Shown piece after piece: positions 1-7,953 of a stretch of DNA of 27,289 nt (position 1 is its first letter; the number at the start of each line of letters is the position of its first letter). Below the pieces are notes generated by a model. It searched no databases. It saw only the letters and a list, made by a program, of their open reading frames with translations, and was not told where the DNA came from. The DNA comes from Proteobacteria bacterium UBA2363 (lineage in GTDB: Bacteria > Pseudomonadota > Gammaproteobacteria > Xanthomonadales > UBA2363): NCBI GenBank assembly GCA_002344355.1, contig DDTN01000005.1:1-27289 (forward strand), read 5' to 3'. The translations under genes and the position numbers were made by a program.

Positions 1-1
1 A

Positions 2-139
2 GCGGTCGAACTGGCCACCCTGGACTGGGTGGACTGGTTCAACAACCGGCGACTCCTGGGGCCGATCGGTGACATACCCCCGGCAGAAGCAGAAGCCGCC
101 TACTATCAGCAAACCCGTGAGCTCGCCCAAGCGGCGTGA
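2..139 (+). CDS. IS3-family transposase OrfB, C-terminal fragment
   Basis: Frame 2 is open from the window edge to TGA at 137-139 and gives 45 residues. It contains the DWVDWFNNRRLL block and a following PAEAEAAYY stretch. That is the usual C-terminus of the DDE (rve) integrase-like transposase of IS3 elements, just after the catalytic glutamate region. The start and the DDE residues are outside the window. The short gap to the inverted repeat at 151-178 is normal for this family. In IS3 elements OrfB is usually made as an OrfAB frameshift product; that region cannot be seen here. Confidence 0.88.
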   Translation, partial: AVELATLDWVDWFNNRRLLGPIGDIPPAEAEAAYYQQTRELAQAA

Positions 140-150
140 CTCACACAAAA

Positions 151-178
151 AAGCCTCCGGGATTCCCGGGGCAGTTCA
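151..178. repeat. IS3-family right inverted repeat
   Basis: A 28-bp end sequence lies 11 bp after the transposase stop. Its outer end is TGAACTGCCCCGGGAATCCC on the minus strand. It marks the boundary between the IS and the chromosomal flank, which starts at about 179. The partner repeat is outside the window. Confidence 0.75.
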
Positions 179-244
179 AAGTGCGGTGCCGTCGCTCGTG
201 GGAACCGCCGCGTGGCAGCGGGCTGGGACACGACGCCAATCAGG

Positions 245-259
245 TCTCCCAGAGGGAGA
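245..259 (-). terminator. Small hairpin after the GGDEF-EAL gene, weak terminator candidate
   Basis: TCTCCC at 245-250 and GGGAGA at 254-259 form a 6-bp stem with a 3-nt loop, about 20 bp past the stop of the minus-strand GGDEF-EAL gene. There is no clear U-run after it. It may be a weak terminator or a remnant of the CTCTCCC/GGGAGAG intergenic hairpins; a longer example is at 24984-25018. The rest of 179-279 shows nothing I can assign. Confidence 0.3.
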
Positions 260-279
260 GGGGAGCGTAGCGGGCGGGG

Positions 280-2877
280 TTACAGCGGCGCGCCGAGGCG
301 GTGGTTCTGCATGAACTGGGCGGCCGGCATCGGGCGGGCGAACAGGAAGCCCTGCAGCACGCCGCAGCCGGCGCGGCGCATGTGCTCGCACTGCTCCGGG
401 GTCTCGACGCCCTCGGCGACCGCGACCAGCCCGAACTCGTCGGCGATGTGGACGATCGCCCGGACGATGGCGGCGTCGCCACGGTCGGCGTCGGCGTTGC
501 GCACGAAGCCCTGGTCGACCTTGACCTCGTGGAACGGCAGGTTCTTCAGGTGCAGCAGGCTGGAATAGCCGGTGCCGAAGTCGTCCAGCGACAGGCGCAC
601 GCCGATCTCGGCCAGCCGGCGCAGGCGCTCGCGCATCAGCGGCGAGTGGTCGAGCATGCTGCCCTCGGTCAGCTCCAGGGTCAGGCAGCCGGCGTCGATG
701 CGGTAGCGCGACAGCGCCAGCTCGACCGCCTCGACGAAGCCCTCCTCCTGCAGCTGCCGGGCGCTGACGTTGATCGCCAGCGGCACCGGCGGCCCGAACA
801 CCGAGCTGGCCTCGACCAGCCGGCAGGCCTCGGCCAGCACCCAGGCGCCGACCGGCACGATCAGGCCGGTCTCCTCGGCCAGCGGGATGAACTCGGCCGG
901 CATCACCAGGCCGCGGCTGGGGTGCTTCCAGCGGATCAGCGCCTCGGCGCCGCACAGCCGCCGCTCGCCGTCGACCTTGGGCTGCAGGGCCAGCTGGAAC
1001 TCGCCGCGCTCCAGCGCCACGCGCATGTCCTGCTCCAGCTCCAGGCGCGACACCACGGCATCGTGCATCTGCTGGTGGAAGGCGACGGCGCGGCCGGCGC
1101 CGCGCGCCTTGGCCGCGTACATGGCGGTATCGGCCTCACGGATCAGGTCGTCGTGGTTCTCGACCAGCAGCTTGGGGAACACGGTGACGCCGACGCTGGC
1201 GTCCAGGCGGAACGCGCGCCGGTTGAGCAGGAACGGGCGCCGGATCTCCTCGATCAGCCGGCGCGCCAGGTCGAGCGCGGTGTGCTCGGCGTCGTCGGCG
1301 GACTCGCCGCACACCGGCAGCAGCACCACCATCTCGTCGCCGCCCAGGCGCGCGACGGTGTCGCCGCTGCGCACGGCGGCGCTCAGCCGGCGCGCCACCT
1401 CGCGCAGCACCTCGTCGCCGACCAGGTGGCCGAAGCTGTCGTTGATGCCCTTGAAGCCGTCCAGGTCGATGAACACCAGGGCGCCGAAGCGGCCGGCCCG
1501 GCGCGCCGCGACCAGGGCCTCGCGCAGGCGGATGGTGACGACATCGCGGTTGCTCAGGCCGGTCAGGGCATCGGTGGTGGCGGCCCGGCGCAGCGACAGC
1601 TCGGCCTCGCGGCGGCCGGAGATGTCGAGCAGCACGCCGGCCATGCGCGCCGGCACCTCGTCGCCGTCGCGGTCGGTGACGGCGCCGCAGGCGAGCATCC
1701 AGCGCCAGCCGCCGTCGGCATGGTCGGCGACCCGGAACTCGGCCTGGAACAGCCCGCGGCCGTGCCCGAGGTAGGCATCCAGGCGCTCGCGCAGCCCCGG
1801 CAGGTCCTCGGCGGCGATCAGGTCGTCCCAGCGCAGCGAAACGGTCGAGTCCCGGTCGAGCCCGAGCAGGGCATGCCAGTGCTCGTCGCCCTCGATGCGG
1901 CCGTTGGCCAGGTTGGCGCTCCACAGGCCGATCTGCGCCGCCGACATGGCCAGGCTCAGCCAGCGTTCCTGGCGCCGTGCCCGGGTCTCGTCGGTGAAGC
2001 AGGCGACCGCGCCCTCGATGCCGCCGTCCATCGCCCGCAGCGGCTGGCAGTTCACCCGCAGCCAGCGGCGTTCGCCGTCGGCCGGCAGGATGCCGATCGC
2101 CAGGTCGACCACCGGCTCGCCGGATTCCAGCGTCGCCATGACCGGGTGGCGCTCGGGCGGCAACGGCCGGCCCTCGCCGTCGACCAGTTGCCAGCGCGGG
2201 TCCAGGGCGCTGCGGCCGAGCAGCTGCCCCTGCGCCAGGCCGAGGATCTCCAGCGCCATGGCATTGCCCTGCAGCACACGGCCCTGGGCGTCCAGCACCA
2301 CCATGCCGGCCGGCAGGGCCGCCACCAGCGAGCGCATCGCGGCCTCGCGGGCGAGCAGGGCCGAGACGTCGGTCTCCAGGTGCACGAAGCCGCCGAGCGC
2401 GCCCTCGGCGTCGCGCAGCGGCGTCATGTCCATGTCCAGCGGCAGGCTGCCGCCGTCCCGGTGCCGGCGCCAGACCATCAGGTGCAGGGGCTCGCCGTCG
2501 CGGCGCGCCTGGCCGATCCGCTCGCGCACCGCCGCCGGCACCGCGTCGTCGTCGAGCAGGGCGCAGGCCGGGCGGCCCAGGACCTCGGCGGCGGACCAGC
2601 CGAGCAGCCGGGTGAAGCCCGGGTTGCACCAGGTGATGCGGCCGTCGGGATCGGTCAGCAGCACCGCCATGCCGGTGCGTTCGGCGACCTGCGCCAGGTG
2701 CGGCAGGGCGCCGGGCAGGGTGGCGACGCTGGCGCAGGTGCCCTCGGCGACGGCGCCCAGGTCGCCCGGGCCGGTGGCCACGTCCGCGGCCTGGCCGGCC
2801 GCGTCCGGTGTCGCGCAGGCGGCAGCGGGCGGCACCGTCACCGGCGCCGCCGGTGGCCTGTTGGACTGCTCATGCAC
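280..2877 (-). CDS. PAS-PAS-PAS-GGDEF-EAL cyclic-di-GMP turnover protein
   Basis: The 865-residue protein starts at GTG (2875-2877). Three PAS-like sensory domains (about 60-175, 180-300 and 305-425) precede a GGDEF domain (about 432-600) and an EAL domain (about 608-860). No membrane segment is visible, so it is probably cytoplasmic. The phosphodiesterase side looks intact: EAL at 644-646, the NVSARQL and ELTEG blocks, DDFGTGYSS, the KVDQ lysine and AEGVET. The cyclase signature reads GGDEM (512-516) instead of GGDEF, with an intact RxxD inhibitory site (RSGD, 503-506). By family knowledge it should hydrolyse c-di-GMP. The GGDEF half may be weakly active or act as a GTP or c-di-GMP sensing module. 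It is not FimX-like, because it has no receiver domain and a full EAL. It lies 71 bp downstream of the globin gene on the same strand, so co-transcription is possible. Confidence 0.93.
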   Translation of the reverse strand: MHEQSNRPPAAPVTVPPAAACATPDAAGQAADVATGPGDLGAVAEGTCASVATLPGALPHLAQVAERTGMAVLLTDPDGRITWCNPGFTRLLGWSAAEVLGRPACALLDDDAVPAAVRERIGQARRDGEPLHLMVWRRHRDGGSLPLDMDMTPLRDAEGALGGFVHLETDVSALLAREAAMRSLVAALPAGMVVLDAQGRVLQGNAMALEILGLAQGQLLGRSALDPRWQLVDGEGRPLPPERHPVMATLESGEPVVDLAIGILPADGERRWLRVNCQPLRAMDGGIEGAVACFTDETRARRQERWLSLAMSAAQIGLWSANLANGRIEGDEHWHALLGLDRDSTVSLRWDDLIAAEDLPGLRERLDAYLGHGRGLFQAEFRVADHADGGWRWMLACGAVTDRDGDEVPARMAGVLLDISGRREAELSLRRAATTDALTGLSNRDVVTIRLREALVAARRAGRFGALVFIDLDGFKGINDSFGHLVGDEVLREVARRLSAAVRSGDTVARLGGDEMVVLLPVCGESADDAEHTALDLARRLIEEIRRPFLLNRRAFRLDASVGVTVFPKLLVENHDDLIREADTAMYAAKARGAGRAVAFHQQMHDAVVSRLELEQDMRVALERGEFQLALQPKVDGERRLCGAEALIRWKHPSRGLVMPAEFIPLAEETGLIVPVGAWVLAEACRLVEASSVFGPPVPLAINVSARQLQEEGFVEAVELALSRYRIDAGCLTLELTEGSMLDHSPLMRERLRRLAEIGVRLSLDDFGTGYSSLLHLKNLPFHEVKVDQGFVRNADADRGDAAIVRAIVHIADEFGLVAVAEGVETPEQCEHMRRAGCGVLQGFLFARPMPAAQFMQNHRLGAPL

Positions 2878-2948
2878 GACCCCTCCGTCGTCCGGGCGGT
2901 GAAGCAGCCGTGAAGACTACCCCAGCCCCGGCCCCGGCGCATGTCCCC

Positions 2949-3353
2949 TCACCAGCGCGCCGTGAAGGTCGCCACCACCACGGCCAGTGCCTGGCGCCAG
3001 CGCGCCTCCAGGGTCGGGCCGAAGCCGGGGTCGAACTCGCGCAGGGTGGCGACCAGCGAATCCACCCAGTACGGGTACAGGTGCGGCGGCACCGGCGCGT
3101 GGCCGGCGCGGGAATGCACGTCGGCCATGTGCTCGACCGGCCGCCGCACCAGGGCGCTGCCGCCGGCATGGGCGATGGCGATGCTCAGTCCCCGGCGCAG
3201 CGCCATGCGCTGCCGGCCCATGTCGGTGCGCGCGAACATCGGCGCGATGTCCGGATGGCTGGCCAGGAAGCGCCGGTAGAAGGCCTCGATCACCGGCCCG
3301 CCGCGCAGCGCGCGGCCGTAGCTGCTTTGCAGGTCGTCGTAGGCGTCGGACAT
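2949..3353 (-). CDS. Single-domain globin
   Basis: A 134-residue protein with ATG at 3351-3353. The helical N-terminal segment with FYRRFLASHPDIAPMFA is typical of the B-C-D helix region of short bacterial globins. A histidine-rich stretch (MADVHSRAGHAPVPPHLYPYW) follows, with a candidate proximal haem histidine just before the VPPHLYPYW block. I recall near-identical layout in globins from Xanthomonas and Pseudomonas. The likely role is binding O2, NO or CO in the cytoplasm. The gene is 71 bp upstream of, and co-oriented with, the PAS-GGDEF-EAL gene, so a gas-responsive link to c-di-GMP is possible but only inferred. No strong Shine-Dalgarno sequence is visible. Confidence 0.85.
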   Translation of the reverse strand: MSDAYDDLQSSYGRALRGGPVIEAFYRRFLASHPDIAPMFARTDMGRQRMALRRGLSIAIAHAGGSALVRRPVEHMADVHSRAGHAPVPPHLYPYWVDSLVATLREFDPGFGPTLEARWRQALAVVVATFTARW

Positions 3354-3568
3354 GGCGGCTGGGGCGGGGCGCGTTCAGGAGGGGCGCCAGTGTCGGCCGC
3401 GGGCGGTCGGGGTGCCTTGATCCAGGCCCTTGACTTGGCTGCCCGGGCGTCGGCAGGCCGCCGACCGTCCCGCCCGCCGCCCTGCCCCTGCGGACCTGTC
3501 CCGGGCCCATGCGTCCGCCCTGCACGCCATGGTGGCGGGTCAGCCGCCCGCCCGGGCACACTGCCGCC

Positions 3569-3799
3569 ATGGTCGATTACTCGCTGATCGCGGTCTGGGC
3601 CGCCCTGGTGCTGGCGGCGGCCTTCGTGCTGGACCGCGACAACGACCCGCACTGGAAGGCGCTGGTCGGCGCCGTGGTGCTGGGCGCGGCGCTTTGGCGG
3701 ATCGCGCGGCCCGGGGATGCGCTGTGGACCACGCTGGTGCACGCGGGGATGGCGATCGGGATGGGGGTGCACCGGCAGGTTCGGCGGCGCGGGGGATGA
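3569..3799 (+). CDS. Small hypothetical membrane protein
   Basis: An open frame of 76 codons from ATG 3569. I favour this start over the upstream in-frame ATG at 3509, because the hydrophobic segment begins at once. It predicts a hydrophobic segment at residues 4-20, a charged loop (DRDNDPHW), and one or two further weak hydrophobic stretches, ending in a basic tail (HRQVRRRGG). The third codon positions are almost all G or C, like the neighbouring real genes, which supports coding. No Shine-Dalgarno sequence is obvious and I recognise no family. It stands alone between the divergent globin and the convergent pilC. Confidence 0.5.
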   Translation: MVDYSLIAVWAALVLAAAFVLDRDNDPHWKALVGAVVLGAALWRIARPGDALWTTLVHAGMAIGMGVHRQVRRRGG

Positions 3800-3815
3800 G
3801 GTCGCGAAACGCAGC

Positions 3816-3835
3816 GGGGCGCCCGAAGGCGCCCC
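3816..3835 (-). terminator. UUCG-loop hairpin terminating pilC
   Basis: A perfect 8-bp GC stem (GGGGCGCC / GGCGCCCC) lies 29 bp past the pilC stop. On the minus strand the loop is TTCG closed by C-G, the extra-stable tetraloop. The minus-strand tail contains only a short T-run (GCTGCGTTTCG). The symmetric stem could also stop plus-strand transcription from the small ORF at 3569-3799. Confidence 0.6.
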
Positions 3836-3864
3836 GTGCGGTACCAAGCGAAACACTCAGGAGG

Positions 3865-5106
3865 TCAGACCGTCGCCGCCAGCTTGAAGATGGGCAGGTA
3901 CATGGCCACCACCAGGGTGCCGACGATGCCGCCGATGACCACCATGATCAGCGGTTCCAGGGTCGAACTCAGCGTGTCGACGGCGTTGTTGACCTCTTCC
4001 TCGTAGAACTCGGCGACCTTGACCATCATGTTGTCCAGGGCACCGGCCTCCTCGCCGATGGCGCACATCTGAATGACCATGTGGGGGAAGATGCCGACCT
4101 GCTGCATGGACAGGTTCAGGGCGTGGCCCACCGCCACGTCCTGTCGGATCTGTTCGGTGGCCTCGGCGTAGATGATGTTGCCCGTGGCACCCGCAACGGA
4201 CTCCAGCGCCTCGACCAGGGGCACGCCGGCCTTGAAGGTGATCGCCAGGGTGCGTGCGAAGCGGGCGATCGCCGACTTGTGCATGATCGGCCCGATGATC
4301 GGGATCTTGAGAAGCAGACGATCCAGGGTCCTGGCGACGTTTCGCGACCGTTTCTTGGCATAGATCAGGCCGGCGATGGCACCAACGACCGCCATCAACA
4401 GCCAGACGCCGTGCGCCTGCATCCATTCGGATATCGAGATGATCAGCAGCGTGAAGCCCGGCAGGTCGCCGCCGAAGGCCTGGAAGGACTCCTGGAACTG
4501 CGGGATCACATAGATCAGCAGGATGGCCGTGACGATGATGGCGACCGCCAGCACCATGGCCGGATAGAACATGGCCTTCTTGACCTTGGCCTTGATCGAC
4601 TCCATCCGCTCCTTGTAGTCGGCGATGGTCGCCAGGATGGTGTCGAGCACGCCGGCGCCCTCGCCGGCCTTGACCAGGCTCACATACAGCTCGTCGAACT
4701 GGACCGGGTGCTTGCCCAGGGCCTCGTGCAGGGTGGCGCCGCCCTCGACATCGAGCTTGATGTCCTCGATGAGCTTGCGGAAGCGCGGGTTCTTCTGGCC
4801 GTTGGCCAGGATGTCCAGGCTCTGCACCAGGGGCACGCCCGAGGCCATCATGGTGGCGATCTGGCGCGAGAAGAATGCGATGTCGCGCGGCTTGACCGGC
4901 TTGCTGCCCAGGCTGAAGACCGATTTGGTCTTCTTCTTGACGTTGACGCCGGAAAGCCCCTGCTTGCGCAGTTCGGCACGGACGAGGGCCTCGCTCTTGC
5001 CCTGGATCTCGCCCTTGAGGACCTTGCCGCGCTTGTCCTTGCCCTGCCAGAGGAAGGTGCCCATCTGGGACACGGTGGCCCGGCCGGTTGCAGTCGCTGT
5101 CGCCAC
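3865..5106 (-). CDS. pilC: Type IV pilus inner-membrane platform protein PilC
   Basis: A 413-residue GspF/PilC-family protein. It is the inner-membrane platform that couples the cytoplasmic ATPases PilB and PilT to pilin addition and removal. The N-terminal region reads FLWQGKDKRGKVLKGEI, the usual PilC cytoplasmic start. Two GspF repeats follow (about 75-200 and 278-400), each with the FxRxxATMxxSGVPLxxxL or FARTLAxTFKAGVPLVEAL signature, and there are hydrophobic segments near 177-200, 228-248 and 383-405. The frame is open far upstream. I chose GTG at 5104-5106 because GGGGAGA sits 7 nt before it, and because the length matches the family (about 400-420 aa). It is not next to pilB or pilD here, as it usually is; the neighbouring pilin genes are 10-16 kb away across the glycan locus. 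Confidence 0.95.
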   Translation of the reverse strand: MATATATGRATVSQMGTFLWQGKDKRGKVLKGEIQGKSEALVRAELRKQGLSGVNVKKKTKSVFSLGSKPVKPRDIAFFSRQIATMMASGVPLVQSLDILANGQKNPRFRKLIEDIKLDVEGGATLHEALGKHPVQFDELYVSLVKAGEGAGVLDTILATIADYKERMESIKAKVKKAMFYPAMVLAVAIIVTAILLIYVIPQFQESFQAFGGDLPGFTLLIISISEWMQAHGVWLLMAVVGAIAGLIYAKKRSRNVARTLDRLLLKIPIIGPIMHKSAIARFARTLAITFKAGVPLVEALESVAGATGNIIYAEATEQIRQDVAVGHALNLSMQQVGIFPHMVIQMCAIGEEAGALDNMMVKVAEFYEEEVNNAVDTLSSTLEPLIMVVIGGIVGTLVVAMYLPIFKLAATV

Positions 5107-5380
5107 GGGAATGTCTCCCCACAGACACTCGGATAGAGACTGCCCTTTTACCCGAGCCCCCGGCGCCAGGCAAGCAATCTCAGGGACTTCCGGCGGGAAT
5201 GTGGACGCCGGCACAGGTCCTGACGCGTTCCGGGCGGTCCTGGACCCGCGAAAGCGGACCGCCATCACGGTCTGTTCCCGCCCCCCCCCCTTGCCCCCCC
5301 GTGCTCGGCTCGCTGGGTCGCCACCCCGCCACCGGTGGGCGGGGATTCGTTTAACCTTGCCCCAGCCCGGGGAGCCCTGA
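5107..5380. promoter_or_regulatory. Divergent pilC / GT2 control region with poly-C tracts
   Basis: These 274 bp separate the divergent starts of pilC and the GT2 gene, so they should hold both promoters. I see no sigma-54 GG-N10-GC element. The notable feature is a run of ten C at 5281-5290 and a run of seven C at 5294-5300, 80-100 bp before the GT2 start. A GGGGAG Shine-Dalgarno sequence precedes the GT2 ATG. Confidence 0.5.
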
Positions 5381-6241
5381 ATGAAGCTGAGCGTCATCCT
5401 GCCCGCCAAGAACGAGGCCGTCGGCCTGGCCCGGGTGCTGCCGGCCCTGCGCGCCATGCTGCCGGACGCCGAGGTGATCGTGGTCGACGACGGCTCCAGC
5501 GACGATACCGCGGCGGTGGCCCGGGGCCATGGCGCCACCGTGCTGTCGGCGCCCTATTCCATGGGCAACGGCGCGGCGATCAAGCGCGGCGCCCGCGCGG
5601 CGAGCGGCGAGGTCCTGGTGTTCATGGACGCCGACGGCCAGCACGACCCGACGCATATCCCGGCGCTGCTGGCGAAACTGGACCTGGGCTACGACATGGC
5701 GGTGGGCGCCCGCGACAGCAGCGGCCAGGCCAGCCGCCACCGTGGCCTGGCCAACGCCCTGTACAACCGCCTGGCGAGCTGGATGACCGGCCACCCGGTG
5801 CTGGACCTGACCTCGGGCTTCCGCGCCGTGCGCGCCGGCCGCTTCCGCGAGTTCCTGCACCTGCTGCCGAACGGCTTCAGCTACCCCACCACCATCACCA
5901 TGGCGTTCTTCCGCAGCGCCTTCCCGGTCGCCTACGTGCCGGTGCCGGTGGCCCGCCGCGAGGGCACCACCAGCCATATCCGGCCGATCAAGGACGGCCT
6001 GCGCTTCCTGCTGATCATCTTCAAGATCGCCACCCTGTATTCGCCGCTGAAGCTGTTCGTGCCGACCGCCTTCGCCTTCGCGGCGCTCGGCCTCGGGCAC
6101 TACGCCTACACCTTCGCCACCCAGGGCCGCTTCACCAACATGAGCGCCCTGCTGCTGAGCGCCGCGGTGATCGTGTTCCTGGTCGGCCTGGTGTCCGAGC
6201 AGATCACCAGCCTGACCTACCGGCGCGACGAGCGCGAATGA
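5381..6241 (+). CDS. GT2 glycosyltransferase, polyprenyl-phosphate-sugar synthase-like
   Basis: A 286-residue family 2 glycosyltransferase. The GT-A fold is clear: SVILPAKNE at the N-terminus, VVDDGSSD near residue 35, and the metal-binding FMDADGQHD with the DxD-like DAD at 83-85. The C-terminus has two membrane segments (about 226-248 and 254-275). This layout resembles dolichol/undecaprenyl-phosphate mannosyltransferase-like enzymes, which load a nucleotide sugar onto a polyprenyl phosphate at the inner membrane. Such lipid-linked sugars are the donors of GT-C transferases, and this locus has two GT-C-like proteins (13049-15076 and 18904-20871). The sugar is unknown. It starts at ATG 5381 and overlaps the following methyltransferase by ATGA, suggesting translational coupling. 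Confidence 0.9.
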   Translation: MKLSVILPAKNEAVGLARVLPALRAMLPDAEVIVVDDGSSDDTAAVARGHGATVLSAPYSMGNGAAIKRGARAASGEVLVFMDADGQHDPTHIPALLAKLDLGYDMAVGARDSSGQASRHRGLANALYNRLASWMTGHPVLDLTSGFRAVRAGRFREFLHLLPNGFSYPTTITMAFFRSAFPVAYVPVPVARREGTTSHIRPIKDGLRFLLIIFKIATLYSPLKLFVPTAFAFAALGLGHYAYTFATQGRFTNMSALLLSAAVIVFLVGLVSEQITSLTYRRDERE

Positions 6242-6960
6242 GCGTCGGCGGCCTCGCGCGCAGGCTGCTGGCGCCGCTGCGGCGCACGCCGCTGCACCCG
6301 CAGTGGCTGCTGGGCGACCGGCGCGGACTGGGTCGATGGCTGGGCCGGCACAGCCGCGGCATCGTCCTCGACGTGGGCTGCGCCGACCGCTGGGTGCATC
6401 CTTGGCTGGATCCGGCCTGTACCTATGTCGGCCTGGACTACCCTGCCACCGGGGGCCTGCTCTATGGCGCGCGACCCGACGTCTTCGCCGATGCCGGACG
6501 GCTGCCATTCGCCGATGCCAGCGTCGACACCGTGATCCTGGCCGAGGTGCTGGAGCACCTGCGTGAGCCGGCCGCGGCGCTTGCCGAGATCCGCCGCGTG
6601 CTGCGCCCCGGCGGCGTGCTGCTGGCCTCGATGCCCTTCCTCTATCCGGTGCATGATGCGCCCCACGACTACCAGCGCTATACGCGGCACGGACTGGCCG
6701 AGGCCGTGGAGCGTGCCGGGCTGCGCCTGAGCCAGGTCGAACCCAGCCTTCACGCTGCCGCCAGCGCCGGCCTGATCGCGAATCTTGCGCTGAGCGGTTG
6801 CGTGTTGCAGGGCTGGCGCAAACGCCATGCCGGGATCCTGCTGGCACCCTTGCTGTTGCCGCTGGTTCCGCTGATCAACCTGTTCGCCTGGCTCTGCGCA
6901 CGCCTGCTGGCGGACTGGCCGGACCTGACCGCGGGGCACAGGTTCCTGGCCACGCGCTGA
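6238..6960 (+). CDS. Class I SAM-dependent methyltransferase
   Basis: A 240-residue protein starting at ATG 6238, which overlaps the GT2 stop (ATGA). The SAM-binding motif I is VLDVGCAD at about 43-50. The Methyltransf_11 hallmark ILAEVLEHL follows, then the RRVLRPGGVLLASMP strand-helix. A C-terminal hydrophobic helix pair (LLAPLLLPLVPLINLFAW) suggests membrane association, as in enzymes acting on lipid-linked glycans. The substrate is unknown; methylation of a sugar or lipid intermediate fits the context. It converges with the flippase-like gene, with only 12 bp between the stops. Confidence 0.86.
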   Translation: MSVGGLARRLLAPLRRTPLHPQWLLGDRRGLGRWLGRHSRGIVLDVGCADRWVHPWLDPACTYVGLDYPATGGLLYGARPDVFADAGRLPFADASVDTVILAEVLEHLREPAAALAEIRRVLRPGGVLLASMPFLYPVHDAPHDYQRYTRHGLAEAVERAGLRLSQVEPSLHAAASAGLIANLALSGCVLQGWRKRHAGILLAPLLLPLVPLINLFAWLCARLLADWPDLTAGHRFLATR

Positions 6961-6972
6961 GCCGGCAGGTCC

Positions 6973-7953
6973 TCAGCGGCGCAGGTGCAGGCCGGTCGCG
7001 AGCAGGCCCAAGCCCAGGTCGGTCGCCGTCGTCCAGAGGCGCATGGCCACCGACAGCGTGACCGCCTCCGGTGTCGGCAGCAGCAATGCCAGCAAGCCGA
7101 CCAGGGTCACATCGCGGATGCCTATCCCGGCCGGCGCGAAAAAAGCCAGAAATCCGAGGACCATCGCTGCCGTGTTCGCCAGCAGCATGAGTCCCAGCAG
7201 CCCCGGGTCGACGCCTTCACCCCCGTGCAGGGTCAGGTAGAGGGCGACCATGACCAGGCCATGGCAGACCCAGCCGGCCGCATACCAGAGCAGCCAATGC
7301 CGGTAGCGGTCGAGGTTGGCACCGTGCCAGGGCTCCCGCTCACCCTGGCCAGGGATCCGGCGGACCAGCGCCGCGAGCGGCAGGGCGACGCCCGAGACCA
7401 CGGCGCGCGCCGACACGAACAGCAGCAAGGCGGCGGCCAGCAGGACAGGACTCCACCATGGCGACCATCCCATCGAGGTCGGAACCAGGGCCGCCGACAA
7501 CGAAGCGACCAGCGCCGCCGAGTGGAAGACAAGGCCCTGCTCGACCACGGCAAGCACAGCGCCCTGGCCGGTGCCGACGCCCTGGCGCGCCAGCAGGCCG
7601 CCCCGGGCGACGAGACCCCAGACCTTCCCGGGCAGGTACTTCCCGACCGCCATTACCGCCTGATGCACCAGCACCTGGTCGAGCCTGGGCGCGTGGCCGC
7701 CGCCATCGCGCAGCACGGCCCGCCAGCCCAGGGCCAGGGCCAGCCAGACCAGGCACTGCAGCAACAAGGCCATCAACAGCCAGCCCGGCTGCCAGAGCGC
7801 CGGTACCGGCACCGAGGCGAGCAGGCCGCCGCCATGACGCATCGCCAGCAGTCCGGCTGCCAGCAGGAACGCAAGGAGCCAGGCCCGGCGAAGCAGGACG
7901 AGCCACCGTCGATTATCGGCAGGTGGCGCTGGCGTGGCGCCGGTGACGCTCAC
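6973..7953 (-). CDS. LPG_synthase_TM / flippase-like polytopic membrane protein
   Basis: A 326-residue protein with about eight hydrophobic segments. The KYLPGKVW motif after the second segment and the FFAPAGIGIRDVTL motif near the C-terminus are both typical of the lysylphosphatidylglycerol-synthase transmembrane family (PF03706). Members without a synthase domain often sit in glycan loci, where flipping of lipid-linked sugars is suspected. I chose GTG at 7951-7953 because it overlaps the stop of the upstream methyltransferase (GTGA); the frame itself extends further upstream without reason. It is the last gene of the long minus-strand run. Function is inferred; transport has not been shown for close relatives that I know. 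Confidence 0.85.
   Translation of the reverse strand: MSVTGATPAPPADNRRWLVLLRRAWLLAFLLAAGLLAMRHGGGLLASVPVPALWQPGWLLMALLLQCLVWLALALGWRAVLRDGGGHAPRLDQVLVHQAVMAVGKYLPGKVWGLVARGGLLARQGVGTGQGAVLAVVEQGLVFHSAALVASLSAALVPTSMGWSPWWSPVLLAAALLLFVSARAVVSGVALPLAALVRRIPGQGEREPWHGANLDRYRHWLLWYAAGWVCHGLVMVALYLTLHGGEGVDPGLLGLMLLANTAAMVLGFLAFFAPAGIGIRDVTLVGLLALLLPTPEAVTLSVAMRLWTTATDLGLGLLATGLHLRR

Larger units (their letters stand above)
1..178 (+). mobile_element. Right end of an IS3-family insertion sequence (partial)
   Basis: The window opens inside an insertion sequence. It holds the last 45 codons of an IS3-type transposase followed by a terminal repeat at 151-178. Read on the minus strand, the repeat begins TGAACTGCCCCGGGAATCCC, which is the typical outer end of many IS3-family elements. 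The left end lies outside the window, so I cannot say whether the element is complete or whether a target duplication is present. It sits about 100 bp past the 3' end of the GGDEF-EAL gene. Confidence 0.85.

Noticed and set aside
301..2913. 870-codon plus-strand frame opposite the GGDEF-EAL gene
   Set aside because: Composition is dominated by Gln, Arg, His, Ala and Gly, with no motif. It is the mirror of a GC-rich coding strand whose protein has clear domains.
3430..5136. 568-codon plus-strand frame opposite pilC
   Set aside because: Shadow of pilC; rich in Asp, His and Gln repeats with no domain.
3865..5538. Long PilC form starting at 5538
   Set aside because: The added 144 residues are Arg/Ala/Gly-rich without homology and cross the divergent promoter region; GTG 5106 has a proper ribosome site.
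5351..6847. 498-codon minus-strand frame opposite the GT2 and methyltransferase genes
   Set aside because: Runs antisense to two well supported genes and has shadow-type composition.
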